A stretch of 64,000 bases of DNA from Siphonodentalium dalli (Eukaryota; Mollusca; Scaphopoda; Gadilida; Siphonodentaliidae): NCBI GenBank assembly GCA_032622095.1, contig CP136065.1:240601530-240665529 (forward strand), read 5' to 3'. The translations under genes and the position numbers were made by a program. The notes below the pieces were generated by a model that ran no database searches, had not been told where the DNA came from, and saw only the letters and a program-made list of their open reading frames with translations. This document shows positions 11,112-25,400 of this stretch, piece by piece (position 1 is the first letter of the stretch; each line of letters starts with the position of its first letter).

Positions 11112-12639
11112 AATAATTGGTCTACTGAATAACGGCGAAAAAAAATCCTAGTAAAGATGAGCTAGAATGTGTGGACGATTAAACATAGCATCATGTCCAG
11201 ACTACAATGCATATACATCGTCATTCATTCTGCATGAATCATCATCATTCATGTCTGTGTCTTGTGGTATATTCTCTGGACACCAATGTTCTGTCTCGTG
11301 ATTGTCCATGGATGCATGTTTCATCATAAGTGTGAATGATAAAGTCTCTGGACAGCATGTTCTTACGATCATCATGACGGTGTATAATCTCTGAACAGCA
11401 TATTCTCTTCATCATAGTGACTGTGTATCGTGACATTGACTCTGGACAGCAGACTTCCATCTCATGTTGATCCTTGGACTGGCATGCCTCTGTTCTTGTG
11501 TGTCCTTGTTATATCTATATGTATTTTATAGTTTTTTTGCGATATACGTATAAAAAGCTCATCTCTTGCCGCAAGCTATAATTTATAAGTATACGTGTAT
11601 AACTCCTGAAACTATAATTGTATGCACGAATGATAGGTATATGTATACTTCCTGAGTTTTGTCAAGCATGTGAATGTAAAACATCATATATCCAACCATC
11701 CATTACGTAACACACATTCTCTTTTGACGCATTCCGTTCTATTACCTCAACTAAGCTGAATAAGTCATCACAACCCCCAGTTCATCTAAAATAGGCAAAC
11801 CACCTGTGTGTGTTCGGGAAGGTTGTACCTGATCCACTATCTGGTGGTATGTTTGGAAGCGCATGCGTTCACAACCAAAATTTTCATCGAAATACAAGCA
11901 CATTGCGATTCTTCTTAACAAGACAACATACCCAAACAATAGTATATGTCGTCAGTGCCTATATATATACATACGACCAAGAGCTGGATCACGCCTTGTT
12001 CACGTGCTCGTCACTTCCGATCCTGTTACTGAGAAAGTTTCTGGGAATGGGTCATCGATTGCTGTGGCATCGAACTATATCTCTATATTTCCGGTCTAGT
12101 GAAGGACGACTTGTTTTCCCTAATCTTGGGAAGTGAACACCCGTCATTCTTGGACGACGCTGTTGGTCACTGTCGGGACTCACTTATCGATATTGCCGCT
12201 TCTTTCCTGTTTGTTATGTGTTCCCTAATTAGGGCAAATTTACAGCCCACTCACATGTGACTTAGCAGAATTCATCGCTGCTCGGTATTCTGTACAGTAT
12301 AACCAATAACATATATCTAGTGCTGAATGTCCATACATGCAGGGATATATACGAGTGATATTCTCACAGGACACAAATTGTTGAATGCGGATTTAAATAC
12401 TAAGATGTAAATACTATAACATTTTCGCTCACGTACATACGGACACTCGTTAACCGACCTTATGTAAGTAAAATTGATATAAATTGAATGTCACTATTGT
12501 ATTTATAAACATGTATATACTTGTACACATATCTCTCCTTCAAGGAGGCAATAAAGATATCTCTATATTTGGACAAAAAACTTCAAAAAGTTCACCACTC
12601 GCAAACACCCCCGCCCAACACTCTCCCATCACTATGCCT
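11112..12639. other. Non-coding arm sequence between LINE fragments
   Basis: At 11225-11460, phrases such as TCTCTGGACAGCA and CATCATCAT recur at about 60-70-bp spacing, forming a weak tandem repeat. Small open frames (for example 11810-12136) show no recognisable domain. The stretch is mirrored at 15758-17285. Confidence 0.4.
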
Positions 12640-14170
12640 CTAAAATACCCATGCTCAACATGCAATAAATCAGTGAGAACACAATCAAGATACTTTATGC
12701 TGTGACCTGTGTGATCAATGGATTCACCTGATCTAAATTGATAAAAAAAATAAACAGATTGCATAAAGCTTACTAATGATGATAGCCCATGGGTTTTGCT
12801 ACCACTGTAGCGAGACGTTGTTTCCATTTAATCACATGGAGGAAGGGGCACTGTTTCTACTGGCATTATTTGACATGAAGCAATAATATGTGCACAAAAA
12901 GTACGCTTCAACTAAATCACTTATAATGAACCCATTCACTCTAAATGATAATTTCCCAGAAAAATATCAAATGGATGACGATGACTACAACTTAAACCCA
13001 GTAAATCCTGAAAACTCCTTTAATTATACCATCCTTGAGGAATTTAATGATAAATTGAAACTATTAAACCAAAATGTGTCATCATCAAAGATACACTTTA
13101 ACATACGTTCACTACTAAAAAATATGGATAAGTTATCCCCTTTCATGTATACATGTAGACACAGATTTGATATAATAGGCGATACTAAAACTTGGCTTAC
13201 CGATGAATCTCCTGTGGATCTTACCAAAATGGGAAGCTATAGCTTATATGAAAATCACAGGAGTGATAGAGGTGGGGTGGTGTTGGACTTTATGTACATG
13301 AAAACCTTGAAGCACAGGTATAATCAACATTCCTGACAAAAAAACAAGAACCAAATAGTAGGCTGTATATAGCGAAGCCCAAATTCTAGCGTTGATGACT
13401 TTCTTGAAAAAACTTGAAACAGTATTAACCCAGAAACATAAAGAGAAAAAAGGATTGTTTCCTAATAGGAGAATATAAACATAATTGCTAATAACACCAG
13501 TGGAAACAACTTCATTAACTTACTAAAGTCATTTATGTTCCTGCCATCAATAACGAAACCCACTATAATAACTGAGTTCAGTGCAACCCTTATTGCCAAC
13601 ATTCCCTAACTGTCACCTCTCCTCATCTATCAATGCTGGTATATCCATGGAAGACATAACGAACCACTTGCCTATCTATCTCCTTTTGAATAATGGAACT
13701 AAAATAGTGACTAAGAAAGACATGTTTGTATGGCAAAGAGGCTATTCAAAAAGAAACAAAAACAATGTTATAACCAGAATTTACTGGATTATGGTGTTAA
13801 ACAATCAGGATTGCAACAAAGTCTACAATTCTGACCTTGAAATATTAACAACCATTTATAATAATAATTTTTCCAAAAATCAGAAAGAAAATCAAACATT
13901 CTAAGCATTGCAATCGATGGATAACAGCAGCTATACTGAATTCAATTAGAAGAAAGAATTAGCTATATAAAATATTCACAAAGAACAGAACATACTATAA
14001 TAATGATCGATACAAGAAGTATAGGAATAGATTAAATTCAATAATCCGCTAAACAGCACTGTTATCGTGTGAAATTCCAACAATATGAAGGTAATATCAA
14101 TGGCCCATGGAAACTGATCAAAAACATTCTCAACAAGAAAAAGGGAAGCAAAAACATAACAGAGTTCTTT
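12640..14170 (+). pseudogene. LINE PHD-finger/endonuclease fragment, left arm, cut by the palindrome centre
   Basis: Three frames together read the start of a non-LTR ORF2. A PHD-like C4HC3 finger (YPCSTCNKSV, then CDLCDQWIH, then FCYHCSETL) spans about 12646-12830. An AP-type endonuclease follows: HFNIRSLLKNMDKL and FDIIGDTKTWL at 12890-13336, then EDITNHLPIY with the D-H-catalytic end at 13581-13904. After that comes the basic linker (SIRRKN, KNRTYYNNDRYKKYRNR). The endonuclease would nick target DNA for target-primed reverse transcription. The reading stops at 14170, the exact arm end, just before the reverse transcriptase should start. It is frameshifted throughout. A K/E codon difference at about 13187 separates the two arms. 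Confidence 0.75.
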
Positions 14171-14226
14171 AATTAATTGAATTTGGTAGCAATTTCCTTT
14201 TTATTATTAATATATTTATTTTCATA
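14171..14226. other. Palindrome spacer (56 bp)
   Basis: The two arms meet around this unpaired AT-rich segment. The left arm ends ...AGAGTTCTTT and the right arm begins AAAGAACTCT.... The spacer is unrelated to the arm ends and contains TTTTTATTATTAATATAT-like sequence. Confidence 0.95.
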
Positions 14227-15757
14227 AAAGAACTCTGTTATGTTTTTGCTTCCCTTTTTCTTGTTGAGAATGTTTTTGATCAGTTTCCATGGGCCATTGA
14301 TATTACCTTCATATTGTTGGAATTTCACACGATAACAGTGCTGTTTAGCGGATTATTGAATTTAATCTATTCCTATACTTCTTGTATCGATCATTATTAT
14401 AGTATGTTCTGTTCTTTGTGAATATTTTATATAGCTAATTCTTTCTTCTAATTGAATTCAGTATAGCTGCTGTTATCCATCGATTGCAATGCTTAGAATG
14501 TTTGATTTTCTTTCTGATTTTTGGAAAAATTATTATTATAAATGGTTGTTAATATTTCAAGGTCAGAATTGTAGACTTTGTTGCAATCCTGATTGTTTAA
14601 CACCATAATCCAGTAAATTCTGGTTATAACATTGTTTTTGTTTCTTTTTGAATAGCCTCTTTGCCATACAAACATGTCTTTCTTAGTCACTATTTTAGTT
14701 CCATTATTCAAAAGGAGATAGATAGGCAAGTGGTTCGTTATGTCTTCCATGGATATACCAGCATTGATAGATGAGGAGAGGTGACAGTTAGGGAATGTTG
14801 GCAATAAGGGTTGCACTGAACTCAGTTATTATAGTGGGTTTCGTTATTGATGGCAGGAACATAAATGACTTTAGTAAGTTAATGAAGTTGTTTCCACTGG
14901 TGTTATTAGCAATTATGTTTATATTCTCCTATTAGGAAACAATCCTTTTTTCTCTTTATGTTTCTGGGTTAATACTGTTTCAAGTTTTTTCAAGAAAGTC
15001 ATCAACGCTAGAATTTGGGCTTCGCTATATACAGCCTACTATTTGGTTCTTGTTTTTTTGTCAGGAATGTTGATTATACCTGTGCTTCAAGGTTTTCATG
15101 TACATAAAGTCCAACACCACCCCACCTCTATCACTCCTGTGATTTTCATATAAGCTATAGCTTCCCATTTTGGTAAGATCCACAGGAGATTCATCGGTAA
15201 GCCAAGTTTCAGTATCGCCTATTATATCAAATCTGTGTCTACATGTATACATGAAAGGGGATAACTTATCCATATTTTTTAGTAGTGAACGTATGTTAAA
15301 GTGTATCTTTGATGATGACACATTTTGGTTTAATAGTTTCAATTTATCATTAAATTCCTCAAGGATGGTATAATTAAAGGAGTTTTCAGGATTTACTGGG
15401 TTTAAGTTGTAGTCATCGTCATCCATTTGATATTTTTCTGGGAAATTATCATTTAGAGTGAATGGGTTCATTATAAGTGATTTAGTTGAAGCGTACTTTT
15501 TGTGCACATATTATTGCTTCATGTCAAATAATGCCAGTAGAAACAGTGCCCCTTCCTCCATGTGATTAAATGGAAACAACGTCTCGCTACAGTGGTAGCA
15601 AAACCCATGGGCTATCATCATTAGTAAGCTTTATGCAATCTGTTTATTTTTTTTATCAATTTAGATCAGGTGAATCCATTGATCACACAGGTCACAGCAT
15701 AAAGTATCTTGATTTTGTTCTCACTGATTTATTGCATGTTGAGCATGGGTATTTTAG
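14227..15757 (-). pseudogene. LINE PHD-finger/endonuclease fragment, right arm
   Basis: Mirror image of 12640-14170, with the same domains and breaks. It reads TETWL where the left arm reads TKTWL, so this arm retains the family-typical glutamate of the endonuclease. Confidence 0.75.
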
Positions 15758-17285
15758 AGGCATAGTGATGGGAGAGTGTTGGGCGGGGGTGTTTGCGAGT
15801 GGTGAACTTTTTGAAGTTTTTTGTCCAAATATAGAGATATCTTTATTGCCTCCTTGAAGGAGAGATATGTGTACAAGTATATACATGTTTATAAATACAA
15901 TAGTGACATTCAATTTATATCAATTTTACTTACATAAGGTCGGTTAACGAGTGTCCGTATGTACGTGAGCGAAAATGTTATAGTATTTACATCTTAGTAT
16001 TTAAATCCGCATTCAACAATTTGTGTCCTGTGAGAATATCACTCGTATATATCCCTGCATGTATGGACATTCAGCACTAGATATATGTTATTGGTTATAC
16101 TGTACAGAATACCGAGCAGCGATGAATTCTGCTAAGTCACATGTGAGTGGGCTGTAAATTTGCCCTAATTAGGGAACACATAACAAACAGGAAAGAAGCG
16201 GCAATATCGATAAGTGAGTCCCGACAGTGACCAACAGCGTCGTCCAAGAATGACGGGTGTTCACTTCCCAAGATTAGGGAAAACAAGTCGTCCTTCACTA
16301 GACCGGAAATATAGAGATATAGTTCGATGCCACAGCAATCGATGACCCATTCCCAGAAACTTTCTCAGTAACAGGATCGGAAGTGACGAGCACGTGAACA
16401 AGGCGTGATCCAGCTCTTGGTCGTATGTATATATATAGGCACTGACGACATATACTATTGTTTGGGTATGTTGTCTTGTTAAGAAGAATCGCAATGTGCT
16501 TGTATTTCGATGAAAATTTTGGTTGTGAACGCATGCGCTTCCAAACATACCACCAGATAGTGGATCAGGTACAACCTTCCCGAACACACACAGGTGGTTT
16601 GCCTATTTTAGATGAACTGGGGGTTGTGATGACTTATTCAGCTTAGTTGAGGTAATAGAACGGAATGCGTCAAAAGAGAATGTGTGTTACGTAATGGATG
16701 GTTGGATATATGATGTTTTACATTCACATGCTTGACAAAACTCAGGAAGTATACATATACCTATCATTCGTGCATACAATTATAGTTTCAGGAGTTATAC
16801 ACGTATACTTATAAATTATAGCTTGCGGCAAGAGATGAGCTTTTTATACGTATATCGCAAAAAAACTATAAAATACATATAGATATAACAAGGACACACA
16901 AGAACAGAGGCATGCCAGTCCAAGGATCAACATGAGATGGAAGTCTGCTGTCCAGAGTCAATGTCACGATACACAGTCACTATGATGAAGAGAATATGCT
17001 GTTCAGAGATTATACACCGTCATGATGATCGTAAGAACATGCTGTCCAGAGACTTTATCATTCACACTTATGATGAAACATGCATCCATGGACAATCACG
17101 AGACAGAACATTGGTGTCCAGAGAATATACCACAAGACACAGACATGAATGATGATGATTCATGCAGAATGAATGACGATGTATATGCATTGTAGTCTGG
17201 ACATGATGCTATGTTTAATCGTCCACACATTCTAGCTCATCTTTACTAGGATTTTTTTTCGCCGTTATTCAGTAGACCAATTATT

Positions 17286-17504
17286 TTACCATTGAGTGTG
17301 CATGAGTTTTTTAAAACTAGGATGAGAGTTAACATCTTTCAAGAGTTTCATGTTCCTTTGTGTGACGCTTTCTGTTATTGCGAGCTTAGTATTGTCGCCA
17401 TAGAGCTTGCAATTTTTTAGTGCTCTTTTTGTCATAAACATTTCATGTTTTGTGTCATGTCTAACAAATCTAACGATGATTGCCCTTGGTTTGTTGTATT
17501 TCAT
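17286..17504 (-). pseudogene. LINE ORF1 fragment, right arm
   Basis: Mirror copy of 10893-11111 with an identical 72-codon reading. Confidence 0.65.
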
Positions 17505-18410
17505 ATATGTCTAGTATAGGTAGTGGCAGCTGCGTTGTACAATTAAAGCAGAAAAAAACAATTCTGAGATATATTTAGCGGCCTGTTTTTTATCAGATAA
17601 AACGCTATCTCTCAGTCAATATTTCTAACCTGATTATGACCAATTTGATTTTGCGCGAAAAATAGTACTTAAGCTAACTGCGCGAATTGAAATACGAGTA
17701 AGGCATACAAAACAATTCCCCGTGTGTTAGTGTAAACATATTTTATTCCAATCAAAATAATAACATATATAAGGCCACAAAAAAAAAGTGTTTTGGTTCT
17801 CGGGCAATTTTTTTTCTTCAAATCAATGAGGGAGGGAGGGTTTTATTTTATTTTTTAATTTTTTTCTGCGCATGCATAGTAAGCATGGACAAAGATACCT
17901 TCCTCTGTCTAGTAATAACCAGAAAGGTAGAGGGAACTGTTATGCATATAAACTCATTTAGTCTTACATAAAAATGACATTGTACTACCAGTGTATGACT
18001 GGGATTACCTAACATTATATAATCCCCCTGACATTAACTACTGTTATTGTTGTCTAAAAACTAATACCTCTCCATTCCAATATGTGATCCTGAATTTAGT
18101 ACTGTGCCTTTCAATTGTATAAAGTTACAATTAGTGTAAGTTAGTTCACAATGACTAATTGTAAGAAGGGCATGAGGATCAGCTAATCATTTTCTTAATT
18201 GTAGTCGTCTACTTCATGTTGTAAGCCTGCAAGTCACTTTTAACACATTACATGTTAGAGCTCAATGCACACTAATATTCATTCAACACATATCTGCTAT
18301 GGACATGGTTATAAAAAAAAAATGCGGCGGGGCCTGAGAACCAAAAGCTTTTTTTTTTGGCCTAAACATTTAACAGACATTTTGCAGGAGTATAGAATAA
18401 TATAAATTCG

Positions 18411-19236
18411 ATTGATTGGAAAGGGGATTAAACAACAAGCCCAAGGGCTTTTATTAAGTTTGTTCTCCTTTTGTTCCGTGCCCGCTCTTCATTAAGTGTA
18501 GAGAGGGGGTCGGACGGGAAGGAATGAAAATATCATAATTATAGTAATGATGATGTCGTTAGAAGCAGGGAGAGAGATTGTGAACGAGAAAGATACAGAG
18601 GACGAGAGAGAGAAAGAGAGGGAGAGATAGAGAGAGATACAAGGGATGAGATGCTGGGAGAGGGGGTAGTTTTCAATAGTTGAGTTGATTTATTGCGTAT
18701 TAGTAATGATGCTCGTCTATAGTATTCTTCGTGCGTCAGGCGCCATGGGAGGGGGTCAAGCCCAGATATTAATTGGTTGCATTTGTCAATTTGTAATTAG
18801 GCATAAGCAGTGGGGAATATCATGATGTCGCATAACTCGACCAGAATCCAAAGCAATTCGCTGTCCGTACAGGTGATAGAATCATGGGAATCATTTTGTT
18901 CTCATGATATATGTCTGAACTGCATTCAATATTTCTTTGTTTTCGCGAAGGCTAAGCTCCCTTGATCCCCGCAGTAGAGTATTTTCAGATAGGGCAACAT
19001 TGGGTAGGGAGTCATATAGTTCTCTTCTGGGCTCTTGATAAAGTGTACATTCAAAGAGATAGTGGTAAGTTGTCTCAAATTCCCCACATAGACAAAAGGG
19101 GAAATTTTTAACATGATTTTCAGGTCTCCATTCAGGTGGCTACAGTTCAGTCTTAACCGGGCATGAAGGATGTGTGATTTACGGCATTTACTATGATCCC
19201 CGTGTGTTAGTACACGATGCCTTTTCAACCTACTTT
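18411..19236 (-). pseudogene. LINE 3' end, right arm
   Basis: Mirror copy of 9160-9985, with the same frameshifted RT C-terminus and TC-rich tail. Confidence 0.7.
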
Positions 19237-20788
19237 GATAGCCCGAATGTCACAGCAAAACATTAATCGGTTTATCCTCAGGATTAACAAGAAATTATGG
19301 TATTGGAATCCGTGTAAAAGGGACAACCATAGTAGTCACCATACAGTCACGACCTGCATTACTCAGAACTCTATGTGTTGACTTATATGTGAACGTCAAT
19401 ATTTAATTAACTGTATATGTATTATTAGCCGATGTGCCCGACTTCGTTCGTGCTATTTAGGAATTTCTTTGAAATCGCCTCCGTATAAGCGAGGTCAAGG
19501 TCAAGGACACGGTCGCCCGTGAAATTGGACCCACCCATATATATTTTTCCCGGGATCAAAGTAGGCTAACATAACAAATGTGAGTCTGATCGGTCCAGAA
19601 ACGTGCATACCGGTATGTGAGCGTATATTATGAGCGAGGTCAAGGACAGGGTCGCGCGTGAAATTTGACCCGCCCATATTGTTCCCGGGGCCTACCAAAC
19701 TCCATGCAAGGTTTACCTCCCTCGGTGACTCTGTATAAAACCGCTGCTATCGGCGACATTTTACCCACATTTGGTGGACTTCCGCGATATTAAAATATAT
19801 ACTAAGCAAGCAGTGCAAAATGCTGCCCTTACTAAGCACGCAAAATGTGTGTGGTTTCGTACCGTAAGTTTGGAATGTCCCACTAGAATCAAAGAACTAT
19901 ATTTAAAAAACGGTGTGATTTGGTTCTCCGATTATTTCATCAACACAAAAGTCTGAACGCACATGGACGACAATGTCCCGGCAACACGCATGGCAAGTCA
20001 GACACAAGAGTTCTAATTTGCTCTCATTTTGACGAGTTGTTTGCGCAAATTGTCAACAAATTTACCGCTCTGATCCTCCATTCTGTCATTAAGTTTTTAG
20101 TGCGGGAATTGTTCTCAAAGCACATAGGAAATTTGACTTTGGGGCGATCGGTTTTCGCCATTTTGTTTGGAAAACCCCGCGCTAAATATAGAAAAGGCAG
20201 ACTGGTACCCAGCTAGTGACAGAGTCAGAAAGGAAGTATGACTGGTGCGCTCTGGTAGAGATTGTAGGCCTACATGCCACATTTGAGTCGGATCGGTCGA
20301 GGTACAGAAACATGCCTCTATGAGCGAGGTCAAGGGCACGGTCGCACGTGAAATTGGACCCGCCCATATTGTTCCCCGGATCACAGTAGGCCTACATACC
20401 ACATTTGAGTGGGATCGATCCAGCAGTTTTCGAGTCTATAACAAACATGCATTTTCCTGGCAAATTCAATAACTTTCGCGGGGGGAATGCGCGTGGTAAT
20501 AGGCCCTATGACGTCACTTTGGATACAACATATGCCGTCATCTAAAAGTTTACGTGAACGTGCTTTTACTAATTTACTAAACTAAAGAAAAGTTTATTTG
20601 GTGATATGAAAAACATGTCAGACATTTACAAGATGTTGTTTTCGCGATGTTGCTAACGGAAGTGTGCAGTTTTATGTAATTTCCGTCATTTTCCTAATGG
20701 CATAGCAACCCGAGTCAGGTCGGCAATATTTATTATTTAAGTAATGATTATTGTTTAAAGTATAAATTATTTGATGTCTTCACACAAT

Positions 20789-22478
20789 CAGGGATGGGGT
20801 AATTGTAATTTGTAATTGTAATTGATTGTAATTAATTACATTTTTTCAAGTAATTGCATGTAATTGGTAATTGAGTTTATTCTCAATTACATGTAATTGT
20901 AATTGGTTAGGATGTAATTGTAATTGTAATTAGGGTTTAATTTCAATTACTTCAAAATCACAGGTACTTGTTTCTTCTCAAAGTTCTCTTTCATGATTCA
21001 CCCAATGGTTTCTTCAAATGGTTTTTTTCCAAAATTTCAAAGTGTAAGACTGGTGACTGGCTATCACTATGTTGTCACAACACTGAGTTTTTATCCACTG
21101 TGTCTCAATGGTGAATTCTGTTGACACCTCCTGTTTGTTTGCTTAAGCATTGGTTAACCTTTTAGTAGGCTTGTTTTGATAAATACAATGAGAAACCAAC
21201 TTAAAATAATAGACAATATATCTCTATAATATATCATTCTTATGATAATGTTTCATTATCTCCATCTGATATGGTATATATGCTATGGTAGAAATTCATA
21301 CCAACCATTGCTAATGCTATGAGCATGTTTACAAAAAATCTGGCATCATTTTAATTTGCAGAAAGACACATCGTGTCCTATGAAAGCGACGTGCAAACTT
21401 TGCCCAATTACAATATCCAGTTCCAAAAAAGTTACCTCCAAGTTTGTGACACATCTGAAGGTAAGTTTCCATTTCTATGTATTAGCTTTGTTTAATTCCA
21501 TTGACATATAACTTCCGTCATATGGTGGTATTGGTAATTTAATTTACTTTTGTAATTCTTTTTCACCATTTGTACCACGATTGTGGTTTATGTGAATAAA
21601 CAATTTGATTTGATTTGATTTGATTTGGTATATGCATTGTTTCTTGTGCCTTCTAATTTGCAACTGAATGACAAAGAGGGGACACATATCTGCTTCAGTA
21701 ATCCCCCAATTAGCACTGTCTATTGGAGACATTGTGTTACCAATAAGCTGGTGGCTACAAATGCTAATTAAGATTATGACTCTAATTAACAATCAGAGTG
21801 TTGATTATCTCATTGTCCTTTACAATTGGCCTGACTGTGTGTCTGGCTTACTGAGATAGTCTTATTCCCTTAATAATTAAATGATGGATACATGTGTGTT
21901 ACTAAAATACTCTATTATTTTCATTTTATAGCGAAAGCATCAAGATGTCTATGAATCAACAGTCACCCAGGCACCATCAGCAAGTGATCAACAACCTACT
22001 AGGATCTATCAGTATGCAAAAACATCGGTCAAGAATGCGGAAAGCATTGAAGATAGTTAGCAAAGTTCATAAATGTCTTATATCATTCCAATTTTTAGAA
22101 GATCAACACCGACTACAAGCTGCCAATGCAACACGCTGGAATTGCCAGCTATAAATCATGATTCCCTCAGTTCTACGAACACCTATACTGGACTCAGTAC
22201 ATTGGCTGCTCTGTACCAAGTGTGCTTCACCATGTATTTCATCTTGCTTGTATTAAATTTATGTTTTGTTATCAAATAAAGTTTATATAAATAAAAAGTG
22301 TTCCTACATCAATTATGTGCTGAAATGTAATTGTAATTGTAATTGAATTACATTTCAAAGTAATTGTAATTGTAATTAATTACATTGTGAAATAGATGTA
22401 ATGGGAATTGTAATTGAAAAATGTTGAAGTAATTGTAATTGTAATTAATTACATTCACAAGTAATTGCCCCAAGCCTG
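20789..22478 (+). mobile_element. hAT DNA transposon, complete ends, right-arm copy
   Basis: Ends are CAGGGATGGGGTAATT and, in reverse complement, CAGGCTTGGGGCAATT. A perfect 8-bp target duplication CACACAAT flanks the element (20781-20788 and 22479-22486). CAGG ends and 8-bp duplications are hAT hallmarks. TAATTG-type subterminal repeats line both ends (about 20800-20960 and 22325-22470). The 1,690-bp length is well below an autonomous hAT, and most of the transposase is absent, so this is a deletion derivative. An AATAAA lies near 22275. The insertion predates the palindrome, since both arms carry it. Confidence 0.92.
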
Positions 22479-25400
22479 CACACAATGAGTACTGTTATGT
22501 TACTGCTATATGAAAAGTAACATTTTGTAGTTTTAATTTAATTGCAATGACGTTTCAAAAATGGCGGCGCCTCAAATTCAGGGTGGCGGCGCCTCAAATT
22601 CAAGATGGCGGCGCCCATGTTGAAAAAGAATGCCAGCTAACTGGGACCTTGGCTAACTGGGACCTTAGGCTAACTGGGACCGTGGCTAACTGGGACAATG
22701 ACCAACTGGGACCTTGGCTAACTGGGACCTTTGGCTAACTGGGAACTTGGTTATATTTATTACATATATTAGTAGAATAGAACGTTAAATTCATTGTTAT
22801 TGTTAGTTTTATTTCTGTTATTGCTTCAAATTGTTTTAGATTTGTTTTAGCCTAACTTAATAAAAAATATTTTTTACAAAATTATTTTGTCAATCTTATA
22901 TAACTTCTATAAAACTGAAGGTCACAGTTATTTTTATTTCTTATTTTTACCCACTTATATATTTCTATGAACATTTATTGTTTATAAAGTCAATAAAGTG
23001 ATGGTTATTGTGTGCATTCACAGTTAAGATACAATAAAGTGATTCTGTATCTGTATATGTTTCAGCGCTGAAGCCTCTCGACTGTGTTTGCGCTGTGGGG
23101 GGACTATGATGTTGTGTCCGTTGTTACTTCGCATGTGCTCTCATCCAGGCTGTTCCACTCCTCGATAGCGCGAACAAAGAACGAGTTTCTGAATTGTGCC
23201 GTTTTTGCTCGTATCCTTTCGATGCTTTTCGACGAGGTTTGATGTTACAAAGCCTGGGTACTTTTTCGTCTTTATTTTCCTTCCTTTCTTTTTTGGTATA
23301 AGTATGTCGTTTGATAGAATAGCCGGCACCAGCCCATCCACTACTCTGCCGAACAGATTCATTCTCATCGTGTTTCTTCTTTGATGAAGTGGCTCCATGA
23401 ATTGTTCATTTAGCATTTCGGTTACAGCCCCTTTTGTTCTTGTGTGGTATTATTTTCGATGAAACGCACCCCCCTTTTGTTGATTCTTTCTATTGCGTTG
23501 ATTTCTTTTTGCTGGTATGGATCCCAAACTTCAGCTGCATATTCAAGGGTGGATCTTACTGTGGATTCATAGGCCATTTTTTTGGTGTTTTTTGTCCGCT
23601 CTCCTGAGGTTTCGACGGAGGAATCCAAGGGTGCTGCCTGCTTTTCTTACTATCTTGGATATGTGTGATGACCAAGTGAGGGTGGTGGTGATGGTTAGCC
23701 CTAGATATTGTGTTTCTTCAACTGTTTGGAGTATTTGGTTATCCAGTTGGTACATGTGCGTCGTCGTGGGTTTTATTGACAGGATGTTACATTTCTTCGC
23801 ATTGAACAGCATGCCCCAAACTGCTGCCCATTGTTCTAATGACTTCAGGTCTTCTTGAAGAGCAATATGGTCTTGTTGGTTCTTTATTTGGCGGTAAAGG
23901 AGACAATCATCGGCGAAGAGTTTGACTTGAGATGTGACTGCTTGTGGTAAGTCCTTTATGTGACACAGGAAGAGGAAAGGGCCGAGTACACTATCCTGGG
24001 GTACGCCGGACTCCACTGCTACATGTTTCGAGAATTCCCCTTCCACTGCTACTCTCATCTGTCGTTTTGTTAGGAAGGTGTCTATCCACTTGAGAGTTTG
24101 ATTTGTAACACCATAGCTGTTAAGTTTGTGTAGTAGGCTTCGGTGAGGTACTGTGTCGAATGCCTTTGAAAAATCCAATACTGATATGTCTGTCTGGATA
24201 TCGTTATCGTAATTCTCCATCAGTTCATGTGTTACATTGATCAGCTGTGTCACGCAGGAGTGTCCAGAGCGGAATCCATGGTTTCTGTCGGTAAGGATGT
24301 CGTATTTCTCAAGGTGGTCTCTGATGTGACGGCATAGTATGTGCTCAAGGATTTTGCAGGCCACCGATGTTAGTGATACGGGCCTGTAGTTTTCTGGCAG
24401 GTGGACGTCGCCCTTTTTGAATATTGGTGTGGTGTTAGCCTCGAGCCAGTCAGTTGGTAATTTACCTGTGTCAAGCGATCGTTGGAATATCGCTGTGAGT
24501 GATGTTGCTGCTTGCTCGGCACAGATCTTCAGGATCTTGTTTGGGATGCCATCTGGGCCAGGTGCTTTGGATGTTTTTATGTCTGATAGTAGTTTTACTA
24601 CCCCTGGTTTGTCGATTTCCACATTCTCTATATCCAGTGCCTTTTTGGTAGGTCTGGTAGATCGTGACCTAGATCTTTGGTGAAGACTGACCGGAACTGG
24701 TTGATGAGTAATTCAGACTTCTCTATGCTGTTGGTGGTTAGTGTTGTTCCTTTCTTGAGTGGAGGTACACCGATGTTATCTTGTTTTTTAGCTTTCATGA
24801 ATCGCCAGAAGGGTTTTGTGGTCTTCTTTTCTTTTCCTTCTTCAATGATTTTGTTGATGTAGTCACCCTCCGCTCCTCTGAGTTCTCTTCTACATAATCT
24901 TTGTTGGTGTCTGTATTTATCCCATGTCTCTGTTTTCTTAGCTGTCTTGTAAAGTTTTCTCCTTTTTCCTAATTTGATGTAACCGTTTTTTATTCATCCA
25001 TGGTAGCTTTCCTCTCTTTCTTTTTGCCAGTGTTGGGACCCTATTTTTCACTATTTCTGAGACTCCTCCTTTAAATTTCTCCCATATGATGTTTATGTCT
25101 GTATCTGGTGGTAATGTCGTAATCTCTTCGCCTAGTTTGTTCATGTCTGCTGCGACTTCTGTCCAGTTTGCTTTATTGAAAAGGTAAACTTACTTCGCTC
25201 CTTTTGATTGGTACTTTGGCGATGGTATGCAGTCTGTAACAATCGTGGCATGGTCAGATATACCTGGGACATTGTTTGATGTTTTTATTAGTGATGGATT
25301 ATTTGTTAGTATTATGTCCAGTAAGTTATCTTCTCTCGTTGGTTCCTCGTGCATCTGTGTCATTCCATTTCCAATGCAAACATCCAACAGCGCCTGTTGG

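Larger units (their letters stand above)
5702..14170. repeat. Left arm of a 17-kb near-perfect palindrome
   Basis: The arm is the reverse complement of 14227-22694. Paired positions sum to 28,397 near the centre and 28,396 outside about 10.03 kb, because a poly-A run near 10,040 is one base longer here. Direct comparison shows only about seven differences, for example near 6226, 10,082, 10,533, 10,880, 12,706 and 13,187. Homology stops abruptly at 5702, inside a CCCAGTTAGCC minisatellite. The arm contains a complete hAT element, several LINE fragments and simple repeats, all mirrored. A recent inverted duplication, arm-to-arm gene conversion and assembly fold-back can all produce this pattern. 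Confidence 0.97.
14227..22694. repeat. Right arm of the 17-kb palindrome
   Basis: This is the mirror image of 5702-14170. It ends at 22694 within the repeat CTAACTGGGACC, which continues outside the palindrome in this flank only. All elements of the left arm reappear here in reverse order and orientation. Confidence 0.97.
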